NCBI GenBank assembly: GCA_937967775.1 | Contig: CALCJH010000337.1 | Location: 1-5,763 of the forward strand | Source: an uncultured bacterium | GTDB taxonomy: Bacteria > Armatimonadota > UBA5829 > DSUL01 | DNA: 5,763 nucleotides | Direction: 5' to 3' | Shown here: in pieces, positions 1-5,763 of the stretch | How the letters are laid out: each line of letters opens with the position of its first letter | Numbering within the stretch: position 1 is the stretch's first letter | Notes under the pieces: generated by a model | Told to the model about the DNA's origin: nothing | What the model saw: the letters and a program-made list of their open reading frames with translations, nothing else | Databases searched by the model: none | Program-made: the position numbers and the translations under genes

Positions 1-757
<757 letters not shown>

Positions 758-765
758 ATCACCTT
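758..765 (-). promoter_or_regulatory. Ribosome binding site of dnaK
   Basis: Read on the minus strand, AAGGTGAT lies directly before the dnaK ATG. Its AGGTGAT part matches the anti-Shine-Dalgarno complement over seven bases. It supports the start at 757. The spacing is tight if the full motif pairs, and about four bases if only AGG pairs. Confidence 0.7.
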
Positions 766-771
766 CGCAGA

Positions 772-845
772 GCCCCGCCACGCCGCGATCCGTCTGCACT
801 GCGGGCGAGGTGCGCGAGGCTGTTTCTCCGGCCTGCCGGCGGGGC
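772..845 (-). repeat. 8-bp inverted repeat spanning the rpoZ-dnaK gap
   Basis: The arms GCCCCGCC (772-779) and GGCGGGGC (838-845) are perfect complements with 58 bases between them. In the rpoZ-dnaK transcript they could pair and place a stem just upstream of the dnaK ribosome binding site. Short GC arms of this kind can arise by chance in such GC-rich DNA, so a regulatory role is only a possibility. Confidence 0.25.
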
Positions 846-863
846 AGACCCGTGCATCAGAGG

Positions 864-1370
864 TCAATCGTCGTTTGCGTCCGGGGTCTCCTCGTCGGCA
901 AGGCGGTAGCCAATAACTCCTTCGGCCGCCTCCTCCAGCGCGGCTGTCAGGTAGTTGGTGGCCGTTGTGGAGCCCAGACGCCTGGCCCCCTCACGAAGCT
1001 GCTTCGCCCGCTTGGCCGCCAGCACGACGAGCGCATAGCGGGAGCGGGTCATCACCTCCGGACCTGTGACGGCTCCCGGAAGGGGCTTCAGAAGCTCACT
1101 GGCCTCCTCTTCAGAAGACGGCTCGGTCTCTTGTGCCTCTCCTCCGGCGGTCTCTTCCGCAGCAGCCTCGGCCACCGGCGCGTCTGCCGCTTCACCCTCC
1201 GGGCTTGCCGGAGCCTCCGTTGCCGCTGCCTGCTCCTCCGCTGCAGCTTCGGCAGAAGGCTCTTCAGCAGCCGCGGGCTCTTCGGCCTGGACGGGCGCTT
1301 CCGCCTCCCCGGCGTCGCTTGTCATCTCTTCAGAGGGAATCAGATTGTCCGCTTCGGTGGTGTTGACCAT
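864..1370 (-). CDS. rpoZ: RNA polymerase omega subunit with long acidic N-terminal extension
   Basis: Omega is the small RNA polymerase subunit that binds beta-prime and helps assemble or stabilise the enzyme. The family core is visible at about residues 100-155 of 168: SRYALVVLAAKRAKQL (110-125), matching the family pattern NRF/YxLVxxAAKRARQL, then NYLTAALEEAAEGVI (139-153), matching the TxALEExxEGxI helix. Residues 1-94 hold 28 Asp/Glu and no Lys or Arg, are rich in Ala, Glu and Pro, and are probably disordered. The omega proteins I know are usually about 65-110 residues, so this one is long. I chose the ATG at 1370. The frame stays open upstream to a TTG at 1496, but that lies at the predicted transcription start and would add an Arg-rich stretch unlike the family. 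The ribosome binding site is weak (AAAGAG about six bases before ATG). An ATG at 1424 is a possible alternative. dnaK follows on the same strand. The core is convincing, but the neighbourhood is not the common gmk-rpoZ arrangement. Confidence 0.82.
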   Translation of the reverse strand: MVNTTEADNLIPSEEMTSDAGEAEAPVQAEEPAAAEEPSAEAAAEEQAAATEAPASPEGEAADAPVAEAAAEETAGGEAQETEPSSEEEASELLKPLPGAVTGPEVMTRSRYALVVLAAKRAKQLREGARRLGSTTATNYLTAALEEAAEGVIGYRLADEETPDANDD

Positions 1371-1478
1371 GTGTGGCTCTTTCGCTCCCGACAGGATGCC
1401 AAGGGCCGCGTTCCGGCGGCGCATCGGCGTCAAGGGTGTCTGAACGGAAAACTGGCATTGACAGGCAGCTACGCGCGC

Positions 1479-1528
1479 CCTGCCGCCCGCTCGCAAACAT
1501 TCATTATAGCGCGCAGGCGGGCGGCAGG
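1479..1528. repeat. Perfect 12-bp inverted repeat flanking the rpoZ -10 box
   Basis: The arms CCTGCCGCCCGC (1479-1490) and GCGGGCGGCAGG (1517-1528) are exact reverse complements, 26 bases apart. One arm covers part of the -35 box and the spacer of the rpoZ promoter. The other lies just downstream of the expected transcription start. The placement would suit a two-site operator for a repressor, or a DNA loop or cruciform. No known operator consensus is recognised. Confidence 0.5.
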
Positions 1529-1531
1529 CAA
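1503..1531 (-). promoter_or_regulatory. Predicted sigma70/sigmaA-type promoter of rpoZ(-dnaK)
   Basis: On the minus strand a perfect TATAAT (1503-1508) is preceded, after exactly 17 bases, by TTGCCT (1526-1531), four of six matches to TTGACA. The expected transcription start is near 1496. That gives an untranslated leader of about 125 bases before the rpoZ ATG at 1370. The promoter probably also serves dnaK. Confidence 0.7.
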
Positions 1532-1534
1532 ATT

Positions 1535-1555
1535 TCCGCCCCGTCTCCGGGCGGA
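1535..1555 (-). terminator. Possible weak terminator after hisG
   Basis: Starting five bases past the hisG stop, the minus strand has TCCGCCC, a seven-base loop and GGGCGGA, a perfect 7-bp stem. Only a short AAATTT follows instead of a U-tract. It may act as a weak intrinsic terminator or only as a 3' stabilising hairpin. It sits immediately upstream of the rpoZ promoter. Confidence 0.4.
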
Positions 1556-1559
1556 GAGG

Positions 1560-2429
1560 TCAGAAGATGACCTTGTTCAGCGAATACTCAACGATCCCCG
1601 TAGCGCCGGCGCGCTTGAGCTCCGGGACCAGACGGCGGACCTCTTTCTCCGTGAGCACCGTCTCAACCGCCACCCATTCCTCATCGGTCAGGCTGGAGAC
1701 GGTGGGCCGCTTCAAGGCCGGCAAAATGTCCAACACCTTTTGCAGGTCCGTGCGCTGGACGTTCATCTTCAGACCAACCAGTCCCTGCGCCTGAATGACT
1801 CCCACCAGCATAACCGCCAGATTCTCCAGCTTCTGGCGTTTCCAGGGATCGTTCCAGGCGGCGTGATTGGCCACCAGACGAGGAGTGGAGACCAGGAGCT
1901 CCTCGACGATCACCAGGTCGTGAGCGCGAAGGGAGGATCCGGTCTCCGTGTTCACCACGACGGCGTCGGCAAGGTCCGGGACTTTCATCTCGCAGGCGCC
2001 CCACGAGAACTCCACGGTGGCGCTCACGCCGCGCTCCCTCAGCCACCGCTCCGTCAGGCGGACATACTCCGTGGAGATCCGCTTGCCCTGGAGGTCGGCG
2101 GCGCAGTTGATGCCGGAGCCGGCCTTGGCCGCCAGCACCACGCGGATGGGGTTCATGCTGGTCTTCGCGTAGCGCAGATCCGCGATCTCATGAGCCTCCA
2201 GCCCGCAGTCTTCCATCCAATCCTTGCCGGTGATGCCGGCGTCTATCAGCCCGTCCTCCAGATAACGGGGAATCTCCTGCGGGCGGATGAGCAGCGCCTC
2301 GATCTCCTCGTCATCCACCACGGGGTGATAACTGCGCGGATCAACACGGATCTTCCATCCGGCCTTATCGAATACCTGAAAAGTCGCTTCCTGAAGGCTG
2401 CCCTTGGGCAGTCCGAGTCTCAACTTCAA
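1560..2429 (-). CDS. hisG: ATP phosphoribosyltransferase, long form (HisG-L)
   Basis: Catalyses the first step of histidine biosynthesis, joining ATP and PRPP to give phosphoribosyl-ATP in the cytosol. With the TTG at 2429 as start the protein has 289 residues, normal for the long form. Visible are the opening LRLGLPKGSL (3-12), YLEDGLIDAGITGKDW (56-71), the PRPP-loop region TETGSSLRAH (161-170) and an ACT-like HisG_C regulatory domain from about residue 206. That domain includes LPALKRPTVSSL (236-247), EWVAVETV (251-258) and IVEYSLNKVI (279-288), and is expected to bind histidine for feedback inhibition. A long form needs no HisZ partner. The frame is open to a TTG at 2621, but a promoter at 2478-2506 lies inside that extension, and AGAGGA sits 10 bases before the TTG at 2429, so the shorter start is preferred. 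The PRPP loop reads ETGSSL where many members have ETGRTL. No other his gene is adjacent. Confidence 0.95.
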   Translation of the reverse strand: MKLRLGLPKGSLQEATFQVFDKAGWKIRVDPRSYHPVVDDEEIEALLIRPQEIPRYLEDGLIDAGITGKDWMEDCGLEAHEIADLRYAKTSMNPIRVVLAAKAGSGINCAADLQGKRISTEYVRLTERWLRERGVSATVEFSWGACEMKVPDLADAVVVNTETGSSLRAHDLVIVEELLVSTPRLVANHAAWNDPWKRQKLENLAVMLVGVIQAQGLVGLKMNVQRTDLQKVLDILPALKRPTVSSLTDEEWVAVETVLTEKEVRRLVPELKRAGATGIVEYSLNKVIF

Positions 2430-2439
2430 AGTGCGTACG

Positions 2440-2445
2440 TCCTCT
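2440..2445 (-). promoter_or_regulatory. Ribosome binding site of hisG
   Basis: AGAGGA on the minus strand, 10 bases before the TTG at 2429, is the only Shine-Dalgarno-like sequence between the predicted transcription start and the conserved HisG N-terminus. It decides the TTG start. A second TTG two codons downstream (2423) cannot be excluded. Confidence 0.55.
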
Positions 2446-2477
2446 GGTAGAAAAGTGCGGCAACGTGTGGCCTCTGG

Positions 2478-2506
2478 ATTATATGCGCCGGCACGGTGCT
2501 CGTCAA
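2478..2506 (-). promoter_or_regulatory. Strong sigma70/sigmaA-type promoter of hisG
   Basis: On the minus strand TTGACG (2501-2506, five of six matches to TTGACA) and a perfect TATAAT (2478-2483) are separated by exactly 17 bases. The expected transcription start is near 2471, giving a leader of about 42 bases to the TTG at 2429. No attenuator-like His codon run or leader peptide is visible in this short leader. Confidence 0.82.
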
Positions 2507-2679
2507 ACCCGCCGGCAGGCCGCCCACGAGGGGCGGGAGAAGGAGTCGCGTCCGATTTGTGGAATACTTCTTCGGCCCGGCTGATGAAGGAAGCGCCAGC
2601 TTCCCGCCGCGCCGGAGACAACTAACAGCAAAAACGGAAGGCCGCCCCGGCGGCTGACGGGGAAGGACGTAAGACAGAG
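2507..2679. other. Divergent intergenic region between hisG and trpB2
   Basis: This stretch must hold the trpB2 promoter, but I find no convincing -35/-10 pair on the plus strand. Two GC-rich hairpins are visible: CCGCCC-ACGAG-GGGCGG (2520-2536), just upstream of the hisG -35 box, and GCCGCC-CC-GGCGGC (2641-2654), just before the trpB2 ribosome binding site. Neither has a U-tract. I recognise no Trp-codon leader peptide, T-box or riboswitch. Confidence 0.4.
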
Positions 2680-3981
2680 ATGGCCAGGCGACAGTTCATG
2701 CTGTCGGAAAAAGAGATCCCGACGCACTGGTACAACATCGTTCCCGACATGAAAGAGCCTCCTCCTCCGCCGATCCATCCTGTGACCAAGGAGCCGATCG
2801 GTCCAGAAGCCCTGGCGCCGATCTTCCCGATGGGACTTATCGAGCAGGAGGTCTCTACGGAGCGGTTCATCGAGATCCCGGAGGAGGTGCGGGAGATTTA
2901 TCGCATCTGGCGGCCGACGCCGCTCTACCGCGCGACCCGGTTCGAGAAGCTGCTGGATACGCCCGCGCGCATCTACTACAAGTATGAGGGTACGAATCCC
3001 GCAGGGAGCCACAAACCCAACACGGCGGTCGCCCAGGCGTATTACAACAAGAAGGAAGGTACCAAGCGGATCATCACGGAGACCGGCGCGGGCCAGTGGG
3101 GAACGGCCCTCTCAATGGCCTGCAAGTTCTTCGATATGGAGGCGGTGGTCTTCATGGTCCGCGTGAGCTACGACCAGAAGCCTTACCGCAAGATCCTGAT
3201 GGAGACCTTCGGCGGGACGGTGCACCCCAGCCCCAGCCCGCTGACTGAGTTCGGCAAGAAGATGCTTGCCGAGGACCCGGACTGCCCGGGGTCGCTTGGA
3301 ATCGCCATCAGCGAGGCCATCGAAGTTGCCGTCTCCAAAGAGGAGAACAAGTACGCGCTGGGAAGCGTGCTGAACCACGTTCTGCTGCATCAGACCGTGA
3401 TCGGCGAAGAGGTCCGCAAACAGATGGAGATGGCCGGAGAATACCCGGACATCATCATTGGGTGCTGCGGCGGCGGAAGCAACTACGCAGGGTTCGCCTT
3501 CCCGTTCCTGCGGGATAAGCTGACGGGCGAGCGCAACCATACGCGTTACATCGGCGTGGAGCCGGCCTCCTGCCCGTCGCTGACCGAAGGCAAGTACCGC
3601 TACGACCATGGCGACACCGCGGGAATGACTCCGCTCCTGATGATGTATACGCTGGGAGCCGACTTTGTGCCGCCGTCCATCCACGCGGGCGGACTGCGCT
3701 ACCACGGGATGGCTCCGCTGGTCTCGGCGCTTGTGAACCAGGGATACATCGAGCCCCTGGCCATCCCACAGAAGGAGATCTTCGAAGCAGCGGTCAAGTT
3801 CGCGCACACGGAAGGGATCGTTCCGGCTCCCGAGCCCAGCCACTGCATCGCCGCAGTGATACGGGAGGCCGCGAAGTGCCGGGAATCGGGGGAGAGCAAG
3901 GTCATCCTGTTCAACCTTTGCGGGCACGGCCTGCTGGATCTCTCGGCCTACGACGCATTCCTGTCCGGCAGAATGGAATAA
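2680..3981 (+). CDS. trpB: TrpB2-type tryptophan synthase beta chain (stand-alone)
   Basis: PLP enzyme that condenses indole with L-serine to form tryptophan. The TrpB2 branch usually lacks a dedicated TrpA partner and is thought to salvage free indole. The 433-residue length and sequence fit TrpB2, not TrpB1. Visible are the N-terminal segment with a proline run (27-31), [15 protein letters not shown] (78-92), the PLP lysine in AGSHKPNTA (K112), the catalytic glutamate in ETGAGQWG (E134; TrpB1 has QHG), [15 protein letters not shown] (228-242), the phosphate-binding GGGSN (264-268), and [19 protein letters not shown] (325-343), typical of TrpB2. The residue expected to contact the PLP ring nitrogen is Cys414 (NLCGHG), where the TrpB2 sequences I recall have Ser. 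The usual ESAH is EPSH (385-388). The start is supported by GGAAGGA at 2661-2667, although the 12-base spacing is long. It is divergent from hisG and convergent with tatC, with no trpA or other trp gene nearby. The family call is secure; the in vivo role is inferred. Confidence 0.95.
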   Translation: MARRQFMLSEKEIPTHWYNIVPDMKEPPPPPIHPVTKEPIGPEALAPIFPMGLIEQEVSTERFIEIPEEVREIYRIWRPTPLYRATRFEKLLDTPARIYYKYEGTNPAGSHKPNTAVAQAYYNKKEGTKRIITETGAGQWGTALSMACKFFDMEAVVFMVRVSYDQKPYRKILMETFGGTVHPSPSPLTEFGKKMLAEDPDCPGSLGIAISEAIEVAVSKEENKYALGSVLNHVLLHQTVIGEEVRKQMEMAGEYPDIIIGCCGGGSNYAGFAFPFLRDKLTGERNHTRYIGVEPASCPSLTEGKYRYDHGDTAGMTPLLMMYTLGADFVPPSIHAGGLRYHGMAPLVSALVNQGYIEPLAIPQKEIFEAAVKFAHTEGIVPAPEPSHCIAAVIREAAKCRESGESKVILFNLCGHGLLDLSAYDAFLSGRME

Positions 3982-4016
3982 CGGGGTCAGGCGGACTGAA
4001 TCCCCACTCCAATGCA

Positions 4017-4042
4017 AAGGGCGCCCCCAAGGGGGCGCCCTT
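4017..4042. terminator. Bidirectional intrinsic terminator between trpB2 and tatC
   Basis: A perfect 12-base inverted repeat, AAGGGCGCCCCC / GGGGGCGCCCTT, surrounds an AA centre; realistically this is an 11-bp stem with a four-base loop. It lies 35 bases past the trpB2 stop and 32 bases past the tatC stop, between convergent genes. The T-tracts are short on both strands (TTC on plus, TTTGCATT on minus), but the stem is very stable. It probably ends both transcripts. Confidence 0.8.
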
Positions 4043-4074
4043 CACTGCCTGTGAGAACCTCTGCCGCCGTGGGT

Positions 4075-4812
4075 TCAGCTTTCCATCCAGCGCACAAGGA
4101 TGATGCTGAGGAAATAGAGGAAGACCATCGGCACCGCCATCATCAACATCGTGAAAGCATCGTTGGATGGCGTGGCGAGCGCAGCCAGAAACGCGGTGGC
4201 CACCACGGCCTCTCGCCATAGCCGGATCATCATCCGCGAGTTGACCAGCCCGATCTTGGCAAGGAACATCAGGACCACCGGCATCTCGAACATCACGCCG
4301 AAGGCCAGATACATCTGAACCATGAACACCAACGTCCGGGAGATGTCCGGGATGAGTGTGGTGTTCGGCGGAACCAGCGAGACGAACCACTCCAGCGCGC
4401 GCGGCATGGCGATGTAACACAGGGTGACGCCCAGCGCGAACAGGGCGATGCTGAGGGGCGCCACGAAGTAGACCGCCCGCCTCTCGCGCTTCGTCAGTCC
4501 GGGAGCCACGAACAGCCAGAACTCCAGGGTAAGCAGTGGCATCATCAGCACCAGCCCGCCGATCAGCGCCACCTGCATCCGCAACGTGAACCCGGCGGCG
4601 AACGTGGTCTGCAAGAACGTGCCGCCCTGCTTGTTCAGGATCTTGATGGCAGGCTGAAGCAGGAAGGAGTACAGCTGGTCGAAATACACCCACGCCGCCA
4701 CCATCCCGATGGCAACGTAGATGATGCAGCGGATCAGCCGGGCTCGCAGCTCGGCTAGATGGTCGAAGAGTTCGAGCTCCTTCTCCGGATTGTCGTTCCT
4801 GAAGAGTTTCAG
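4075..4812 (-). CDS. tatC: Sec-independent (twin-arginine) protein translocase subunit TatC; probable CTG start
   Basis: Six-helix inner-membrane protein that recognises twin-arginine signal peptides and, with TatA or TatB, moves folded proteins across the membrane. From the CTG at 4812 it has 245 residues, normal for TatC. Visible are the cytoplasmic N-terminal signature FDHLAELRARL (16-26), WLFVAPGLTKRERR (99-112), the conserved glutamate in AFGVMFEMPV (E176, matching E. coli E170), and hydrophobic segments at about 26-44, 78-100, 113-138, 160-187, 200-214 and 218-240. An in-frame stop lies at 4861-4863, and no ATG, GTG or TTG occurs before the ATG at 4704. That ATG falls inside the first membrane helix and would delete the signature. 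CTG at 4812 overlaps the upstream stop as CTGA, like the common ATGA coupling, but no ribosome binding site is clear. A base error in the assembly could explain it. No tatA or tatB is in the window. The identity is firm; the start is inferred. Confidence 0.93.
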   Translation of the reverse strand: MKLFRNDNPEKELELFDHLAELRARLIRCIIYVAIGMVAAWVYFDQLYSFLLQPAIKILNKQGGTFLQTTFAAGFTLRMQVALIGGLVLMMPLLTLEFWLFVAPGLTKRERRAVYFVAPLSIALFALGVTLCYIAMPRALEWFVSLVPPNTTLIPDISRTLVFMVQMYLAFGVMFEMPVVLMFLAKIGLVNSRMMIRLWREAVVATAFLAALATPSNDAFTMLMMAVPMVFLYFLSIILVRWMES

Positions 4813-5763
4813 TTGATCAGCTTGGCGGAGATGCGGATCTTGAGTTTGACGCGGGTGCCCTCAAAGGTTGGCGTGGCCGCCGTCCGGCCTGGCCCAAAGA
4901 GCCCGCGCACCGTCTCGCTGTATTCCTCGGCCAGCGCCCATTCCTCTTCGCCCGGGCCGGATGGACTGGTCCTCTCACCCCCGCGGGCGTAGGGATTCAC
5001 CGGCTGGGGGACTTCCCCCACCCCCGTGCCGAGGCCAAGCCCTTCATTGATGGCCTGCACGGTGCCGGAATCCATGAACGCGTCCAGTTCGATGGTGGCT
5101 TCCCGGCGGACGAGGTCCCCCGTCCGGAACGCGAACCAGTCGGTAGCGGTCCCGTTGACCCGCGCGGGTCGAGGAGCGCCCCCCGCAGCGCCCATTGCGC
5201 CTCCGAATGGACCGAAGTCGCCCGTGCCGCCCTGCATCTCCTGACCCACCTGCCGGAACTGGAAGTCCGCCGTGCCCGAAAACTTTGAACCGATGCGGGC
5301 ACACTCGCGGCCGCCAGCCCACTCCAGGCCTTCCAGGGAGAAGTCAGCGTCCAGCCGCGCGGCCGTGCCCATCGCCGGGAGCGAGAAGGTGAAGGCGCCT
5401 TGCCACCGACCACCCGCAGCTACCGGCACACGGGGCAGCGACGTGCGATAATCCACTCCGAACGAGGGATCGGCCTTGATGCCCGCAGTGCTGAACAGAT
5501 CGCTATCCAGCACGTTTCCGCGAGAGTCCACCAGCTCGTAGAGCGAGCCGTCCTCGAACCCCGGGAAGAACCGTATCAGACGGCCGAAGCGGCGCAGTGT
5601 GGTATCCGACGGCCGATAGCGGATGAGGGCGCGGTCTGCATCGCGTACGTCCGCCACAGACATCAGCCCTGTATAGGAAACGGTCTGGATCTCCTGATTG
5701 CTGGAGATGGGAGCGCCACCCATCTCCGAAACCGTCACTCCGATGCGCACCGCATAGCGGCGG
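4809..5763 (-). CDS. Uncharacterised beta-rich, probably exported protein; 5' end outside the window
   Basis: I do not recognise this protein. The frame is open to the right edge. A GTG at 5750 could start it, but the codons before it read RRYAV and continue the beta-strand-like RIGVTVSEMGG, so the true start is probably upstream and any signal peptide lies outside the window. Numbering from the GTG, it has 313 residues with alternating polar and hydrophobic segments, for example RRFGRLIRFFPGFEDGSLYE (53-72) and RLDADFSLEGLEWAGGRECA (132-151). A Gly/Ala-rich stretch follows (about 175-195), then ATDWFAFRTGDLVRREATIE (202-221), a Pro/Gly-rich linker (about 247-270) and a final strand, RVKLKIRISAKLIN. 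There are no catalytic motifs and no membrane helix, and one Cys is visible (C150). The layout resembles secreted or lipoprotein-like beta-sandwich proteins of unknown function. Its stop overlaps the proposed tatC start, so the two are probably translationally coupled. Confidence 0.75.
   Translation of the reverse strand, partial: RRYAVRIGVTVSEMGGAPISSNQEIQTVSYTGLMSVADVRDADRALIRYRPSDTTLRRFGRLIRFFPGFEDGSLYELVDSRGNVLDSDLFSTAGIKADPSFGVDYRTSLPRVPVAAGGRWQGAFTFSLPAMGTAARLDADFSLEGLEWAGGRECARIGSKFSGTADFQFRQVGQEMQGGTGDFGPFGGAMGAAGGAPRPARVNGTATDWFAFRTGDLVRREATIELDAFMDSGTVQAINEGLGLGTGVGEVPQPVNPYARGGERTSPSGPGEEEWALAEEYSETVRGLFGPGRTAATPTFEGTRVKLKIRISAKLIN

Noticed and set aside
758..863. CIRCE/HrcA operator upstream of dnaK
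   Set aside because: No TTAGCACTC-N9-GAGTGCTAA or recognisable variant is present in the gap or in the rpoZ promoter region.
1458..1486. Perfect TTGACA on the plus strand as a -35 box
   Set aside because: Seventeen bases downstream there is only TGCCGC, no -10 box. No plus-strand gene follows.
1371..1496. N-terminal extension of rpoZ to a TTG at 1496
   Set aside because: The TTG coincides with the predicted transcription start, so it would have no leader. The extra residues are Arg-rich and unlike the acidic segment that follows.
2430..2621. N-terminal extension of hisG to a TTG at 2621
   Set aside because: A near-perfect promoter (2478-2506) lies inside it, the extra residues match nothing in HisG, and a ribosome binding site precedes the TTG at 2429.
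2641..2654. Hairpin before trpB2 as a trp attenuator
   Set aside because: There is no U-tract, no alternative pairing partner and no leader peptide with Trp codons that I could find. The stem is only 5-6 bp.
3112..4017. Long minus-strand open frame inside trpB2
   Set aside because: It is a shadow of the well-supported TrpB2 gene. It crosses the terminator hairpin at its start and shows no family motif.

Overview
This is a compact, GC-rich bacterial chromosomal window. It carries six protein genes and no mobile element, CRISPR array, tRNA or rRNA that I can see. The genes are housekeeping or core-metabolism types, apart from one unrecognised protein at the right edge. The DnaK fragment lacks the roughly 25-residue N-terminal-lobe insertion found in proteobacterial DnaK and aligns best from memory with Bacillus-type DnaK. 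Both clear promoters are sigma70/sigmaA-like. TrpB is the stand-alone TrpB2 type. Together these suggest a GC-rich lineage outside the Proteobacteria, such as Armatimonadota, Chloroflexota or Actinobacteria-like groups. The phylum assignment is inference and weak.

Left part, minus strand, in transcription order: hisG (2429-1560), then rpoZ (1370-864), then dnaK (757 to beyond the left edge). hisG has its own near-consensus promoter (TTGACG-N17-TATAAT) and a TTG start 49 bases downstream of the -10 box. A weak hairpin follows hisG. The rpoZ promoter (TTGCCT-N17-TATAAT) then lies inside a perfect 12-bp inverted repeat. RpoZ, the RNA polymerase omega subunit, carries an unusual N-terminal extension of about 90 residues that is acidic and has no basic residues. 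dnaK follows 106 bases later with a good ribosome binding site and no promoter that I can recognise, so rpoZ and dnaK are probably co-transcribed.

Middle, plus strand: trpB2 (2680-3981) is divergent from hisG. It encodes a TrpB2-type tryptophan synthase beta chain with no trpA beside it. It ends at a strong GC-rich hairpin (4017-4042) that can also terminate the convergent tatC transcript.

Right part, minus strand: an unrecognised beta-rich, probably exported protein (4809 to beyond the right edge) is followed by tatC, the Tat translocase core subunit. tatC has no ATG, GTG or TTG that would keep its conserved N-terminus. The best start is a CTG overlapping the upstream stop codon as CTGA, which gives a protein of normal TatC length.

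I found no clearly new biological system. The points most worth checking are the tatC start, the acidic omega extension, the inverted repeat around the rpoZ promoter, the Cys substitution in the TrpB2 cofactor pocket, and the unknown gene coupled to tatC.
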